A DNA stretch of 64,000 bases from Isoetes taiwanensis (Eukaryota > Streptophyta > Lycopodiopsida > Isoetales > Isoetaceae): contig JAJEKV010000009.1 of NCBI GenBank assembly GCA_021234155.1, forward strand, positions 11,540,546 through 11,604,545. Reading direction: 5' to 3'. A program made the position numbers and the translations under genes. How positions within the stretch are numbered: position 1 is the stretch's first letter; the number at the start of each line of letters is the position of its first letter. Below the pieces are notes generated by a model. It was not told where the DNA came from and did not search any database. It saw only the letters and a list, made by a program, of their open reading frames with translations. This document shows, piece by piece, positions 54,022-64,000 of the stretch.

Positions 54022-54466
54022 TAGTTTTAAGGGAAAATTCTAGATATACCCCTCAAGTTTATAATTATTCCAAAAATACCCCTAGAAATAGGGTAATGGA
54101 AATAACTTTTTTGTCATCAACAAACTAAAAAGGTGGCCTTCATAAAAATTATAGGCGAGAGTAAAAGCTATCCAATATCAGTAAAATCAACAAAAACGGA
54201 GTTGGAATCGTCAAGTTATAGCATTTCAAGTAAGTGCTATAAAAAACAACGTAAATTAGCATAACTTGTGAATTTCAACTCCAATTTCAATGAATTTGGT
54301 GTTGTTGAGATGATTCTAATCTATAATGTTCGGGAAGATAACTTTTGAATTTGAGGAGCAACAAAAAGTCTATTACCAATTTTCCAAAAATGCTCTTCAT
54401 TTGGAGGGTATTTTTGGAATTTTTGCAAACTTTGAGGGGCACATTTCGAATTTTCCCTTAGTTTTA
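54022..54466. repeat. 8-bp target duplication TAGTTTTA around the MITE
   Basis: TAGTTTTA lies at 54022-54029 and 54459-54466, immediately outside the inverted termini. The 8-bp size points to hAT-type mobilisation. Confidence 0.85.
54030..54458. mobile_element. hAT-type MITE (429 bp) upstream of RAD9
   Basis: The termini AGGGAAAATTC and GAATTTTCCCT belong to longer inverted arms of about 55 bp, both containing CCCCTCAA(A)GTTT and ATTCCAAAAATACCC on the relevant strand. The interior is A/T-rich and non-coding. It ends 79 bp before the RAD9 start codon, so it forms part of the promoter or 5' UTR. Confidence 0.88.
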
Positions 54467-54537
54467 TCGCCCAAAATCATAGTGTGTTCTTTAGGTACCA
54501 AATTTTGGCATGGTTTTTACATGAAGATTTTTAGAGC

Positions 54538-57500
54538 ATGGAATGCGTTTTGAGCGGGAATGGGCTGAAGAGTCTTCACCGGGCAGTCAATTGCTTGGCT
54601 CGGATTGGCACCGAACTTCTTCTCGAAGCCCTCCCAGACAAGGTAGGCTTACTTCATGTGATGTCTTAACGGGAAAAAAACCATGGACACTTATCGTAAG
54701 TTTTAGAATCACAACATAATCCTAAGAACGGCATCTAAACATTTTGGTTCCAGGTTATTTTGCGGACGTTGAATTCATCGAGATCAGCATTCTTAGCTGT
54801 TACTTTTAAGGCACAGTTCTTTGATAAATTTCAGCTCTCCGTTCCTGCAGCACAATGCAGCGTTCTATTAAAGGTACCTGGTGTAATATTTTTTTTCTAA
54901 GCCATTACCTTTTAGTTTTTGTTCTTTATAAAATAAGCTGTGGAAGCTAAGGAGACCTTCTAATTATTTGACTATGCTTACAGTAATGCAATAAAGGTAG
55001 CCTTTGTATCTGAAGAAGAAAAGGAAATGTGGTTGTTTTAACATTTGAAAATTATGAGCATCTCTTTTGAGACCTATTAGATGTCTTAAGCTTTTAGTCC
55101 TAATTATTTTCATCGATCAAGAATTATCAATGGCTGCATGCTGATTTGCATGTTTTCATGTATTTTATTTTTGCAAATATCATAGTCTGTAGAACAAGGT
55201 ATTGCATTTCACAGCTGGTCGGATTAGTTTGGTACCATCTCTTACATGTTATCCATTTTTTTTATTGAAGGCTGTCTGCACAGTGTTCCGGACACCGCCA
55301 AGTAGTATGGAGTGCTTGATGATCACCTTGCCCAATAAGGATGCAACAAAACTACAGTGGGCAATTGAATGTTTAAATGGTAAGAGCCAGCTGCTGCTTT
55401 TCTATGGTGTTCATACATTTGAGAAGGTTTTTGGCATTAGGGTTTACTTTGCTGATGTCTAAATCCTTTACTTTGGACTCCTCTATAAACAACTCTGTGA
55501 TCATGACAACAACCAAATTTGGAAAGTTGTCGGTAATTATCTCGTATGGTCAAGCTATGACACTGTCAAATATTTTCATCCTGCCTTCCTCATAAGTTAT
55601 CTTACCATTCATCCCTGAAAGATGGGAAATGCTTCAGACATGAATTAACTTCATCAAATACTACGAATGGAAGAAGCTTCCACATTTTTGTGTTAGACAC
55701 ATTGTGACCTAAGCAGCTTCCTTCCCATTGCCAATGAGCCAAAGACAGGGAATAGTGGCATTCTTAGGATTAAATTTCAAGCAACACCATTCATCTGCTC
55801 ACAAATGACTATTATTTGGACTTGCTTGCAGGCCTAAGGAAGACTTATTGGATTTCATGTAACTATGATGTCGAGATGCAGCATGTGGCAGTTGATCGCA
55901 GTATGCTACCAAGTCACCTAGTCGTAAAGCCCCGTGATCTTAATCGTTTGCTGGCGAACTTTCAAGCAAACCTTCAAGAGATTACCCTGATTGCCACTGA
56001 ACCTTTTATGACCCCCACTGATTCAAATAGCACCCCAGAAGCCAAAGCAATTGAGCTAAGGAGTTATATAGATCCTGTTAAAGGTATTTGTAAGGTCAGA
56101 ATTGGCAAGATATTGTACACTGGAAAGTTGCATTTATATAGCACATTGCACGCAGGTAAGGGAGGTTCTAAACTGCAATCTTCATTGCAGAGTCTGCTGA
56201 TGGAGCTTTGCATACACAACTTTGGATTGATCCAGCAGAAGAGTTGCAAGAGTATTCGCACAGTGGGATGGCTGTAGATGTGACATTTGGTGTTAAAGAA
56301 TTGAAGGTAAGCATGAAAAGATGTTTAATCCTGGAAGAAAATTTAAAATGTGGGTTTTAAGGTTCTAAATGTTCATCGTTTTCAGGCATTCATGGCTTTT
56401 TGTGAAGGATCTGAGGCTGATTTGCATTTTTACTTTGAAAAGGCTGGCAAGTATGGTCATACAGCATACCTTGCATGTCAATGCCAATTTACGTTCTTTG
56501 TCAGACTGAGATTGTTTTTGCAGTCCCATTTTGCTTGCACCAAGGTTTGGGCTGGACGATTCTGCTCACACTGATTTTGATGCTACGCTAGTATTGGCTA
56601 CCATGCTTGGTACGCAGCTTGGGAACTCTCAGAACTCTGATGTGGTTGTGGATGGGCTAGGCGCTCCACAGGCAGCTGCACAAAATGTTGATAGAGTGTC
56701 TCAAGAGCATTCTAGACTTAGGACACCTGGCCAAGTAAATGGTGCCGCTGAGTCAGGACAACCTTCAGACCATACAGTTACATGGTCAGAGCTTTCTGGT
56801 AATACATTTTTTACTTATCCTTGACTTGAAATTCTTGCTAGTGCAATACACTGTGTCCACAGAGTTGACAGATCCATATTTTATCTTTCTGGCGTTTGTA
56901 GGCAGTGCAGAAAAGACAAGTGTAAGTGGAAGAATGCCTGGAAAAGAACCCATTCAGCTGCAGGACAGTGGGGATGCGAGTGAAGAGATTCCCATCCTTG
57001 TGCAAAAAAGGTAAGCTATGAGTGAAGGGTATTGCTATTACGTTTTTCTTCAGTGTCTGTCAAAATTGATAAGCTGATAAGGGGACTCAGTCTCAGAAAC
57101 CTGCATTCCAGCTCTAATGCAGTATGACAAAATTTGTTCAAGAAAGTTCATGCTAATATGGCAGTCAATAGTTTCTGATACCCATGTCCAGCTTGGCCAT
57201 TCATCATTTTGGAATTATCCACGCTTGCATTTCAATCCAACAATAGTTTGCTACCTAAGTCTAGCTTGGTGCACCACCAACTCTAGGAAGTCCTAGATTT
57301 GACAAACATGATTGTCAGTAAATATGCCTCTTATGTTGTTCTTGTTGCAAATGGGCAACTATGGGGGAGGAGTCATGACTGACATTATATATGGATTTGA
57401 TGATCATGCAGGAAGGAGCTTCAAATGCATGATGTTCGCCCAATGGCAGGTTACAAAAATGCTATGAAAGATTGGGCCGATGATGGCCATGTAGGTGCAG

Positions 57501-57681
57501 GTACTTGTCCATCTCTGCTGCTTAGATTGCTAATGGAGTGGATTTGACAAACTTATTTGTAGATGTAGGGAATCCAGTGTCGAGCAATTGGGTTAGTGAT
57601 ACAGACGATGACAATGATGAAGACGGTGAATGTGTGCCACCTACTCCGCCCGGAAAGAGAGGACTGTACGCATCCTATTAG
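54538..57681 (+). CDS. RAD9: RAD9 checkpoint clamp subunit, complete gene with 10 exons
   Basis: RAD9 forms the ring-shaped 9-1-1 clamp with RAD1 and HUS1, loaded at damaged DNA to activate checkpoint kinases. Exons: 54538-54642, 54754-54873, 55271-55379, 55832-56083, 56191-56306, 56386-56450, 56524-56798, 56902-57010, 57412-57500, 57563-57681. All nine introns (62-452 bp) are GT-AG, phases fit, and the spliced length is 1,359 nt (452 aa). Start MECVLSGNGLKSLHRAVNCL, then LRTLNSSRSAFLAVTFKAQF, CSVLLKAVCTVFRTP and ILLAPRFGLDD match the PCNA-like half of RAD9. The tail is acidic and ends with VPPTPPGKRGL, a conserved plant feature. No stop or frameshift was seen, so it looks functional. The ATG is the first in frame that gives the family's M-x-C/F-x-V-SGN start. 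Upstream is only 71 bp to the MITE duplication. Confidence 0.93.
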
Positions 57682-59125
57682 TTTTTATATTCCAATGGAG
57701 CACCTGCGTTGTAGGAAAGGTCTATTTACATATGCGCAAATTCAGCGTTGCTAAAAAATTGTTCTAAAGATGGAAGGAATGCACGAAAGTCTAGTTAAAA
57801 ATTGTCTTCAAATTTAAGAGACAAGATAATAATTTTTTTGTTATTGTATCTAGGATTTGCAATGAAGGAAGTAATTAAAGTGAATTGATAAGATGAACCT
57901 ACAAAACATCAAAGTTAGAAGCAAAGCATATGGGGACATGTTTACCCACCCAACCAAGGAAATATCAAGTTTATCAATTGGCTTTCAAGGTGTGGATCTT
58001 TCCTTGGTGTTACATGGAACTCTTCTTATCAAGAATTAACAGTGGTGAAGGAGTTCATCAAAAGATCAAACCAGCTGAAGGATCTATGCCTTTGAGAAGA
58101 GAATCCAACACAAGCTTATATCTAAAAGAAGATAAAAGGGAAGGAATCAATAGCAGTAGGGCAAGCTTGGGGCAAAGGGTTAGGTTTTTGCTTCTCTACA
58201 GGACTATGAAGCTAAGAGAGGGTGATATATAGAGCTTACAAAGTGCTTGCCTTTGTGAATGTTTTCGTGATAAACTGAAGTCATCCTTTTCATGACATCA
58301 ACCTCCACCATAAGAGAAAAATTTTCTACGACCTTCTATAGACACATTCTAGCCGGGAGAGTGGAAATTTTGCCTGAATGTCAGGCCAAGACAATAGGCA
58401 ACCACCTTCATACTATCTTTGAATAGAGATGACACGTACAAGGACCCATCCTCTTTGTGTCCTCGTGCCAGGCAGTTGGTTGTGTGGTTGTGGCCTTTTA
58501 TGCCCCCCCCCAAAAACCCCTTTTCCATTCTTCTCCTTCATCAGTGCATCTGTGTCTTCTTGTCCATCTGCTTGCTTTCAAATCTTGGTACCGCCACACT
58601 AATATGCTTATTATGGAAGGGCTTCATGTCTCTTGTGCCAAGTATTGTATATGATATTGTGACCTTTTTGCATATAGATGATTTGTGTATGGTGGCCCTT
58701 ATACCAGTGGAGGCTTGTGAGTTTGTGGCCCTCTTGTGAGATTGAAGGCTCTCGTGCCTGGTTATGAGAGGGCCTCGTGCCTAGTTTAGTTGGTTGTGAG
58801 ATTATAGCCCTCGAGTCAATGGATGGTTTCAGATTGTGAGCCCGTGCTAGGCTATGTGGTTGATGTAATAGTCTCAATTCATATGCAGGCTGATAGTTCG
58901 TGAGCTTCTGCTATGGCTTCATGATTTGTGGTTGCAGGCTTGCTCTATCAGCTTGTCGTAGGAGAATCAAGTATTGTTCCTGCTCTATCAGCTTTGTTGT
59001 AGGAGAATCGGGTATTGATGTGTACAAGGATCAGAGAATCATGACTATCAGCCTTTTTCTAGTATGATATTCAGCTTAATTAAGCCTTGTTGTACTCAGT
59101 TGTGTTCAGATAAGGATCTTTGTTT
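57682..59125. other. RAD9 downstream region, no gene recognised
   Basis: The open frame at 57930-58232 has no recognisable domain. A C-run near 58504-58522 and a 40-bp tandem repeat (58941-59020) are the only structured features. Confidence 0.5.
58941..59020 (+). repeat. 40-bp tandem duplication
   Basis: Two units begin TGCTCTATCAGCTT at 58941 and 58981 and share GTAGGAGAATC and GTATTG. Adjacent text with GTGAGATT and CTCGTGCC phrases (58735-58860) suggests a more degenerate repeat array. Confidence 0.8.
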
Positions 59126-59134
59126 AATGTTTCT

Positions 59135-59200
59135 ATTATCATCTGGGTTTTTCCTCAAAAACCCGGAAGGGTGAGATTTTTAATCTCGACTATAATGGTT
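59135..59200 (+). other. Divergent copy of the U-A-U structured motif
   Basis: GGGTTTTTCCTCAAAAACCC, GGAAGGGTGAGATTTTTAATC has the same T5, A5, T5 tract order and spacing as the LINE and E1 motifs, with changed stem bases (GAGATTTTTAATCTC is itself complementary). No LINE coding sequence is evident next to it, so it marks either an older element end or an independent non-coding element. Confidence 0.55.
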
Positions 59201-61470
59201 ATACCTTTTGGATTTGAAGATATTTTTCATTCCTTCATGTTCTCCCTTGGCGTCGCAGTTATCGCAACTGCTTGTTCCGACTTAGGAAGTTTTCTGATTT
59301 AGGGCTTTTGCTTGCCACATGCCATTTTGGTTTTCTGGCTTCCGTGCATACCAATTCCAAGGTTTTTGAAACAATTTTCCATTTGGGTTGCAACCAATTT
59401 TTGGTACTTCAGAGCAGAGTTTATTCTGCCTATTTATGTAAGGTTTTTGCTTCTTCTTCCTGTTCGATTTCTCCTTCTCAGTTTGCAGCTTGTTTCCATC
59501 TACGGATACCAGGCTATTCAACAGTTTGCAGATTCTAAGTGACTACTTAGTGCATTTGTTCCCAGAATTTTCATCTGGCTATTCATTCTATGTGGTTACT
59601 TCAAACATTAATGCTATTTGTTCCCAAAATTTTCATTCGTTGCAGCCTGGGGCATCTTGTTACATTGCGTTATTTGTATTCATAGCCCATCCAAGGTTCC
59701 ATTCTCGAGTTGGGAACCAATCTTTGGTAGAATTTGTTTCAAAGATCGCCATGTTTAGACTTTGTGATGCTTCAAGTTGGGAACAAATCACTGGTTCAGT
59801 TGTTTCAAGATCGATCTAAAGCATGGGCTCTCTTAATACATTGCAATGCAGATGATGCCTTTCTCTATTGGGCTTGTGATGCAAAAGTTCTTAGTGCCAA
59901 TTTTCTCATAGCTTTGTTATGCCTGAATTACAGTTCTCCTACATCAGTTTCTTCCAGATTTCAACATTTACTCTATTTGCTTGGATTGTACTCTATCCGG
60001 GGAATCATTGTGATAAAGTTCCTGTCCGAGGCCACAACAAGTGCTTAGTCATCTACTGATCTTAATTCTATACTCAAGATATTTTTGGAAGAAGGATATG
60101 CAAGAAGAAGAGGACTGTATGTCTTGTAATATTCAAGGTTAGCCAATAAATTGAAGGCAGGAAAAAACACATCTAATCAAAACATGAGAACTAATTCAAT
60201 TGATGAAAATAATTACCAAGCATGATTGTTAAAAGCTTTCAACATCTTAGCTGCATTTTACCTTTTGGACAAAGAGATCATCTCAGCAGGTTTATTTTAT
60301 TTGGCAATGAGCAAAAGGAAAAAGCGGTGTGCATTTGATTTTGATGACACCGATGTGGTGTATTCTAAGGGAAGTTAGAGTGTATGACCATGGCATGCTT
60401 GTTGGAAACATGATGTACATATCCACTATAGAATAAAATTAACATAATTGTTTTATTTTAGAAATAGTTTTGCTGCAAGTTTTGATGCATCACGGAGATA
60501 CGCGCACCACCTCACTCTTTGGTTTTTCTAGGTTTGATTCTTGGAGGGCACACAAATCCATATTTTAGTATTCGACAAACCATGTATTCATATTGGCTAT
60601 GCATTAGATGCAAAATCCATGGTTTTGGCAACCATGCAGTGTATACAAAATATTCACTTTCAACATGTATTTGTACATTATTGTTTACAAATTGACGTAT
60701 ACGTAAATGTAGGGCCGACCACGCAGTACTTATCATTGTCTTTAGAACACCTAGGTGTATATGACATTTGGTATTTTGAATTGGAGATCCCAAACGGATG
60801 GCCCAGATTGCTTGATTCCCAACGTATCCTCGGTTATTCCTCTGACCAACAGGGTCAGTATAGCCATAAAGTAGGATTTAGCCACAATGGAGAATTTAGC
60901 CTTGGAGCACATTCCGATGATCATAAGGTATTCATGAAGTTATAGAATCACACTTGTAAATAATATGTTAGTCCCTTGAATCCAATTAATTCATCTAGGC
61001 AATTTTACTTAATTATTTCCATATGAGACCAAGTAAGTGATTACATTGAACCGATGATTGTTTTGACTTATTGCACCATTGAAGCACTGTAGCAAATCAA
61101 TGTACAAAAGACATTGACCAAAACTGTTCAAAAGTTGACTCAGAGAAAAGCCCAGATTACTAACCTGCAAATACTTCTTTGGTTTTCACTGATTTGGCAA
61201 CCAAATGCCGGACCTTAGCATCAGCAATTTGTTTATACAGAAACATCCATTGGTTGAGCAGACCAAATAGATTTGAGTATGTCTTGGCTTTAAATTATTT
61301 GCGCAGAGTATATAACCTTTTAGATAATACGACTTTCTAAATACTTGATCTTTCAAATATTGGATATAGGTTCATAATCATTAAATCTTAAATATAATTG
61401 TGACTTTAAATAGATAGATCCATTCCAAATAATGTCCTTATCACAAATACCTATGAATATCTATCCGTTT
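59201..61470. other. Intergenic, no gene recognised
   Basis: The longest open frame, 60541-60945 (134 codons, +), shows no known motif and mixed codon quality. No splice arrangement was convincing. A/T-rich throughout. Confidence 0.5.
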
Positions 61471-61661
61471 CGTAAAGTTAGGGGGGAGAATATTTCGCCA
61501 TATTTCAAGCCATCTTAAAACATATAATCTGCTGCAGCTCGCTTCCTCTCCTCCGATGCTGGCTTCCACTCCTCCAACACTGGCTGATAACGGATTAATC
61601 AAAGTTCTGTGGCTACGACGGTGCCACGTGGCAGGAAATATTCTCCCCCCTTAACTTTACG
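61471..61661. mobile_element. MITE-like foldback with 26-bp inverted ends
   Basis: Left end CGTAAAGTTAGGGGGGAG continuing to AATATTTC (61471-61496), and right end in inverse (61635-61661) with one additional A. The interior of about 140 bp is non-coding, with a duplicated TCCACTCCTCC/TCCTCTCCTCC phrase. No certain target duplication. Confidence 0.75.
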
Positions 61662-61667
61662 TGAGAA

Positions 61668-61765
61668 AATGGGCGCTCGCAGGCCCTTACGCGGGGTGCA
61701 GACCAGGCTCGCCCTGCCGGGCTCGCCAGGCCCTTACCCCGCGTAAGGGCCTCCGGGCGCCCATT
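61668..61765. repeat. GC-rich foldback, 30-bp arms
   Basis: The left arm (61668-61697), starting AATGGGCGCTCGCAGG, and the right arm (61736-61765) are complementary at 28 of 30 positions, with a 38-bp loop containing GGCTCGCC twice. Its G+C content contrasts strongly with the A/T-rich surroundings. It begins six bases after the preceding MITE. Confidence 0.8.
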
Positions 61766-62577
61766 ATCTCTAACTAAATATATCTAACTAGGCATGTGTC
61801 ACTCATATAATTAGACATGTGTCACACATGCATAGCTTTAATGGCCCACATGTATAACTTTAATGTCACACATGTATAACATGTTAATGAGGTTGTCCCC
61901 TTAAGGGGGATATATTATATATTATGTTACATCTAGCACCATTGGGTATTATATTGTCAGGATATATACACCAATTCACTTAATGGTTGCCATGCACTAT
62001 CATAATGTATTGTCGTGCGGCCACCACTCCTCGGCTCTCAACACGTAGGCTACTTACGCGGCATGCATGTGTTGAGCCATGCGACATCTAACCTTGTACA
62101 TGTTGTCTTGGTGGCATATACTGTGACGTGGAAGTATAATATACATATTCATAGCATATATTATGCTGGAACGTCACATTCTTCCCTCCTTGACTTGATG
62201 CTGCCCTCAGCATCACGCTTCTCCCCTCGAAATCCTGCATCAACCTTACAACATATTTACTTAGATACTTACTAGCTTATACAAGATTGAAGGTGATAAC
62301 TTCCAATTAGAGCAACATATTTATCAAGAGTTTAACAAAATTTGACAACAAGAATAATTGCAATTTTAGGCAATGTTTACTTAACTTCTTAAAAATTATC
62401 ACATAATGTTTAGACATAACATTTATCTGAAGTCCTACACTCCTCGTGGTGCTCCTCTGATTGCCCCATCCTTCTTAGGTAATTTCTTTTATTAAAATAT
62501 TATGTGGTTTAAGGGGTCCATCCCCTTATTTAACCTGATTGAGCTAAATTACTAGCTCAAGGCTACATGCACTATAT
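61766..62577. other. Intergenic, A/T-rich, short repeats
   Basis: Near 61800-61890 the phrases CACATGTATAACTTTAATG and CATGTGTCAC recur irregularly. No gene was recognised. Confidence 0.5.
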
Positions 62578-62935
62578 CATGACACAAGGAACATTAAAGA
62601 TGATTCCATCATTGCCCATGATCACATGCCTATCCCTTCATGACTCCAGTCATATACACACGCCGTCATGGCATAGAGAACATTAAAGATGATCCCATCA
62701 TCGCCCATGATCACATGCTTACCCCCTTCATGACCTCCAGTCATGTCCACATGCACCGCATCATGGCATAGAGAACATTAAAGATGATCCCATCATTGCC
62801 TATAATCACATGCTTACACCTTCATGACCTCTAGTCATGTTCATATGCACTGGTTCATGGCACAAGGAACATTAAGATGGTCCCATCATTGTCCATAACT
62901 CCATGCCTATATATACATGCATCTTAACTACACTC
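62578..62935 (+). repeat. Satellite-like array, four units of about 90-95 bp
   Basis: Units start near 62578, 62667, 62762 and 62856, each with CATGGCA(C/T)A(A/G)(A/G)GAACATTAA, then GATGATCCCATCATTGCC-like text, ATCACATGC and CTTCATGACC. Divergence between units is moderate. Confidence 0.85.
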
Positions 62936-63001
62936 AGATGAACTGCACTCTCACCCTCTTAGCTCCGCTACACAAGCTACGGCTAAGCGCACTCACCTCA
63001 A

Positions 63002-63356
63002 TGTTGGTGTCGACTAACTCGGAGATGACTTGGCCATTGAATTGCTCCATAGACCTTGTTTAAATACCTATGTTGCATCTTCCACTGTCAATTGTTTCCA
63101 CTTGACTAAATGCTGAAGGAGTTCTGACCTCCGTGTCTTCTTGAATGCTTTGTCAAGAATTAACTCAGAAACAATTTCAAGTTGTTCCTCTATCATCCTC
63201 GATAAGATTGAGGTCTTCAAAACTTCCTCCGGGTTTGGAGTATATTTCTTTAAAAAGTTTACGTGGAAGACTTATGAACCTTTAGATGAGCGGGCAAGTC
63301 AAGATTATAGTATTGGCTCCCTATCCGCTTAATAATCTTAAATGATCCCGCCCATC
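63002..63356 (-). pseudogene. Chromovirus integrase C-terminus with chromodomain
   Basis: The GPF/Y-like segment ends in YTPNPEEVLKTSI, followed by the chromodomain core HLVKWKQLTVEDATQV. In intact chromoviruses the chromodomain guides integration to particular chromatin. Frameshifts (for example between FKIIKRIG and LDLP) and stops make it non-functional. Confidence 0.75.
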
Positions 63357-63589
63357 TTAGATAGATAGATAGTTAGATAGTAGTTTTAACGTCACGCCAC
63401 TAGGCAGCATCCAACTGGACATGTGACCACACACCACACTACATTGCTTGGTTGGGCCCTGCCCCCAACCACCTTACATTGCGTCTGTTGGGATTTGACC
63501 CCCAACAGTACCGAGTGCGATTCTGGGCAGTCTCGAACTCGAGACCACATTGCTAAGGAACTAGTGTGTTACCACTAGACCAAACGCCC
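63357..63589 (-). mobile_element. tRNA-derived SINE (about 233 bp)
   Basis: The minus-strand head GGGCGTTTGGTCTAGTGGTA matches the 5' half of plant tRNA-Pro, including the pol III A box (TGGTCTAGTGG). The B box GAGTTCGAGAC follows about 35 bp later. The body is unrelated, and the 3' end is a (CTAT)n tail (63358-63381). It splits the chromovirus integrase tail. A possible short target duplication (TGGGCG on the minus strand) overlaps the head and is uncertain. Confidence 0.85.
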
Positions 63590-64000
63590 AGCAAGTTTCT
63601 TGCCATTGTCGATGCAGAGTTTTGCTTGTTTGACTTTGATCTGAAACTAAACTTTATCTCCCAAAGCACTCTCTTGGAGATCTATGTCTATTTGCTAGAC
63701 TTTTTGACGTGCCATTGTTGCTAAAAGATACCCTCACACCTCCTCCACAAGTTGTTGCATAGCTGCCAGAAGTTGTTGAGAAACTTCCACCTTGGGCACT
63801 GGATTGTGCTATGTATTGGAAGTTAGGAATTGATAGCTGTAATTAATCATGAAGGGAGATATCCTTGGTGATTATTGCTACGTACTATTGCATGTGAACT
63901 CAACTAGGTGGATATAATCGGCCCATTTGGATCCAAATGTAGTTCCTCAATATGTCTTTCAAGGTTCTGTTGATGCGCTCTATTTGACCTGTTTGTAGAT

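Larger units (their letters stand above)
63000..64000 (-). mobile_element. Ty3/gypsy chromovirus fragment, 3' end of pol
   Basis: Reading on the minus strand from the right edge gives the integrase stretch QTGQIERINRTLKDILRNYI, then SPFMINYSYQFLT and, in another frame, NPVPKVEV. After the SINE (63589-63357) it continues with IIKRIGSQYYNLDLPAHLK (GPF/Y-type module) and ELILDKAFKKTRRSELLQHL plus VKWKQLTVEDATQV, a chromodomain. Frames change several times. The element continues beyond the window. Confidence 0.82.

Noticed and set aside
53710-54024. Plus-strand frame of 104 codons near LINE D
   Set aside because: It lies opposite the reverse transcriptase sequence of LINE D and has no features of its own.
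60541-60945. 134-codon open frame as a host gene
   Set aside because: No motif, no homologue recognised, no splice context and ordinary A/T-rich composition; listed only as part of an intergenic stretch.
1-64000. CRISPR arrays, operons or bacterial promoters
   Set aside because: The window is plant nuclear DNA with spliced genes and retroelements; the tandem repeats found have no regular spacers.

Overview
The window is plant nuclear DNA. It contains one complete spliced gene, RAD9 (ten exons, GT-AG introns, 452 codons plus stop, + strand, 54538-57681). It also holds broken pieces of two other typical plant genes, a plasma-membrane H+-ATPase and a DEAH-box helicase. Most of the rest is transposable elements at several levels of nesting: L1 and non-L1 LINEs, Ty1/copia, an Athila/Tat-like Ty3/gypsy with a tRNA-Asp-like primer site, a chromovirus, a TRIM, a large non-autonomous LTR element (LARD), hAT, MITEs and a tRNA-derived SINE. 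The abundance of non-L1 LINEs with microsatellite 3' ends hints at a land plant outside the flowering plants, but this is only an inference.

Layout. 1-2648: end of an L1 ORF2 with poly(A), inside a decayed copia element (2649-5160). 5160-8190: non-L1 LINE copy A. 8190-13912: a second LINE type with a (CATTT)n tail, a DEAH-helicase relic and a 701-bp tandem duplication. 13913-26095: a complete gypsy element of 12.2 kb with 596/604-bp LTRs, target duplication AACGT, gag, pol, a promoter-bearing antisense ORF and a long coiled-coil accessory ORF that is split by a hAT insertion (23960-24974, 8-bp target duplication). 26101-29760: mostly uninterpretable, with one MITE. 29761-30783: element E1, a dimeric non-coding repeat.

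31373-43283: two H+-ATPase exons separated by about 11.5 kb of insertions (TRIM, LARD and, inside the LARD, LINE B, an L1 fragment and LINE C). The outer edges of this block carry the same 5 bp, AATTA. 43284-49043: a 5'-truncated copia element whose gag/protease junction is split by a second E1 copy (44168-45188). 49044-52048: no gene seen. 52049-54000: LINE D. 54030-54458: a hAT-type MITE ending about 80 bp before the RAD9 start codon. 57682-63000: no recognised gene, with foldback elements and satellites. 63000-64000: minus-strand chromovirus end (integrase, chromodomain) split by a SINE.

The most unusual observations are three. (1) A structured motif with invariant U5, A4 and U5-6 tracts inside a long, sequence-variable stem is shared by the 3' ends of the LINEs, both E1 dimers and a site at 59.15 kb. 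(2) The gypsy element has a roughly 1,000-codon post-pol ORF facing away from an antisense ORF that has its own TATA box. (3) A 15-bp palindrome in the LARD LTRs shows a compensatory base-pair change between the two LTRs. All coordinates, translations and repeat alignments were read by eye; no database search was possible.
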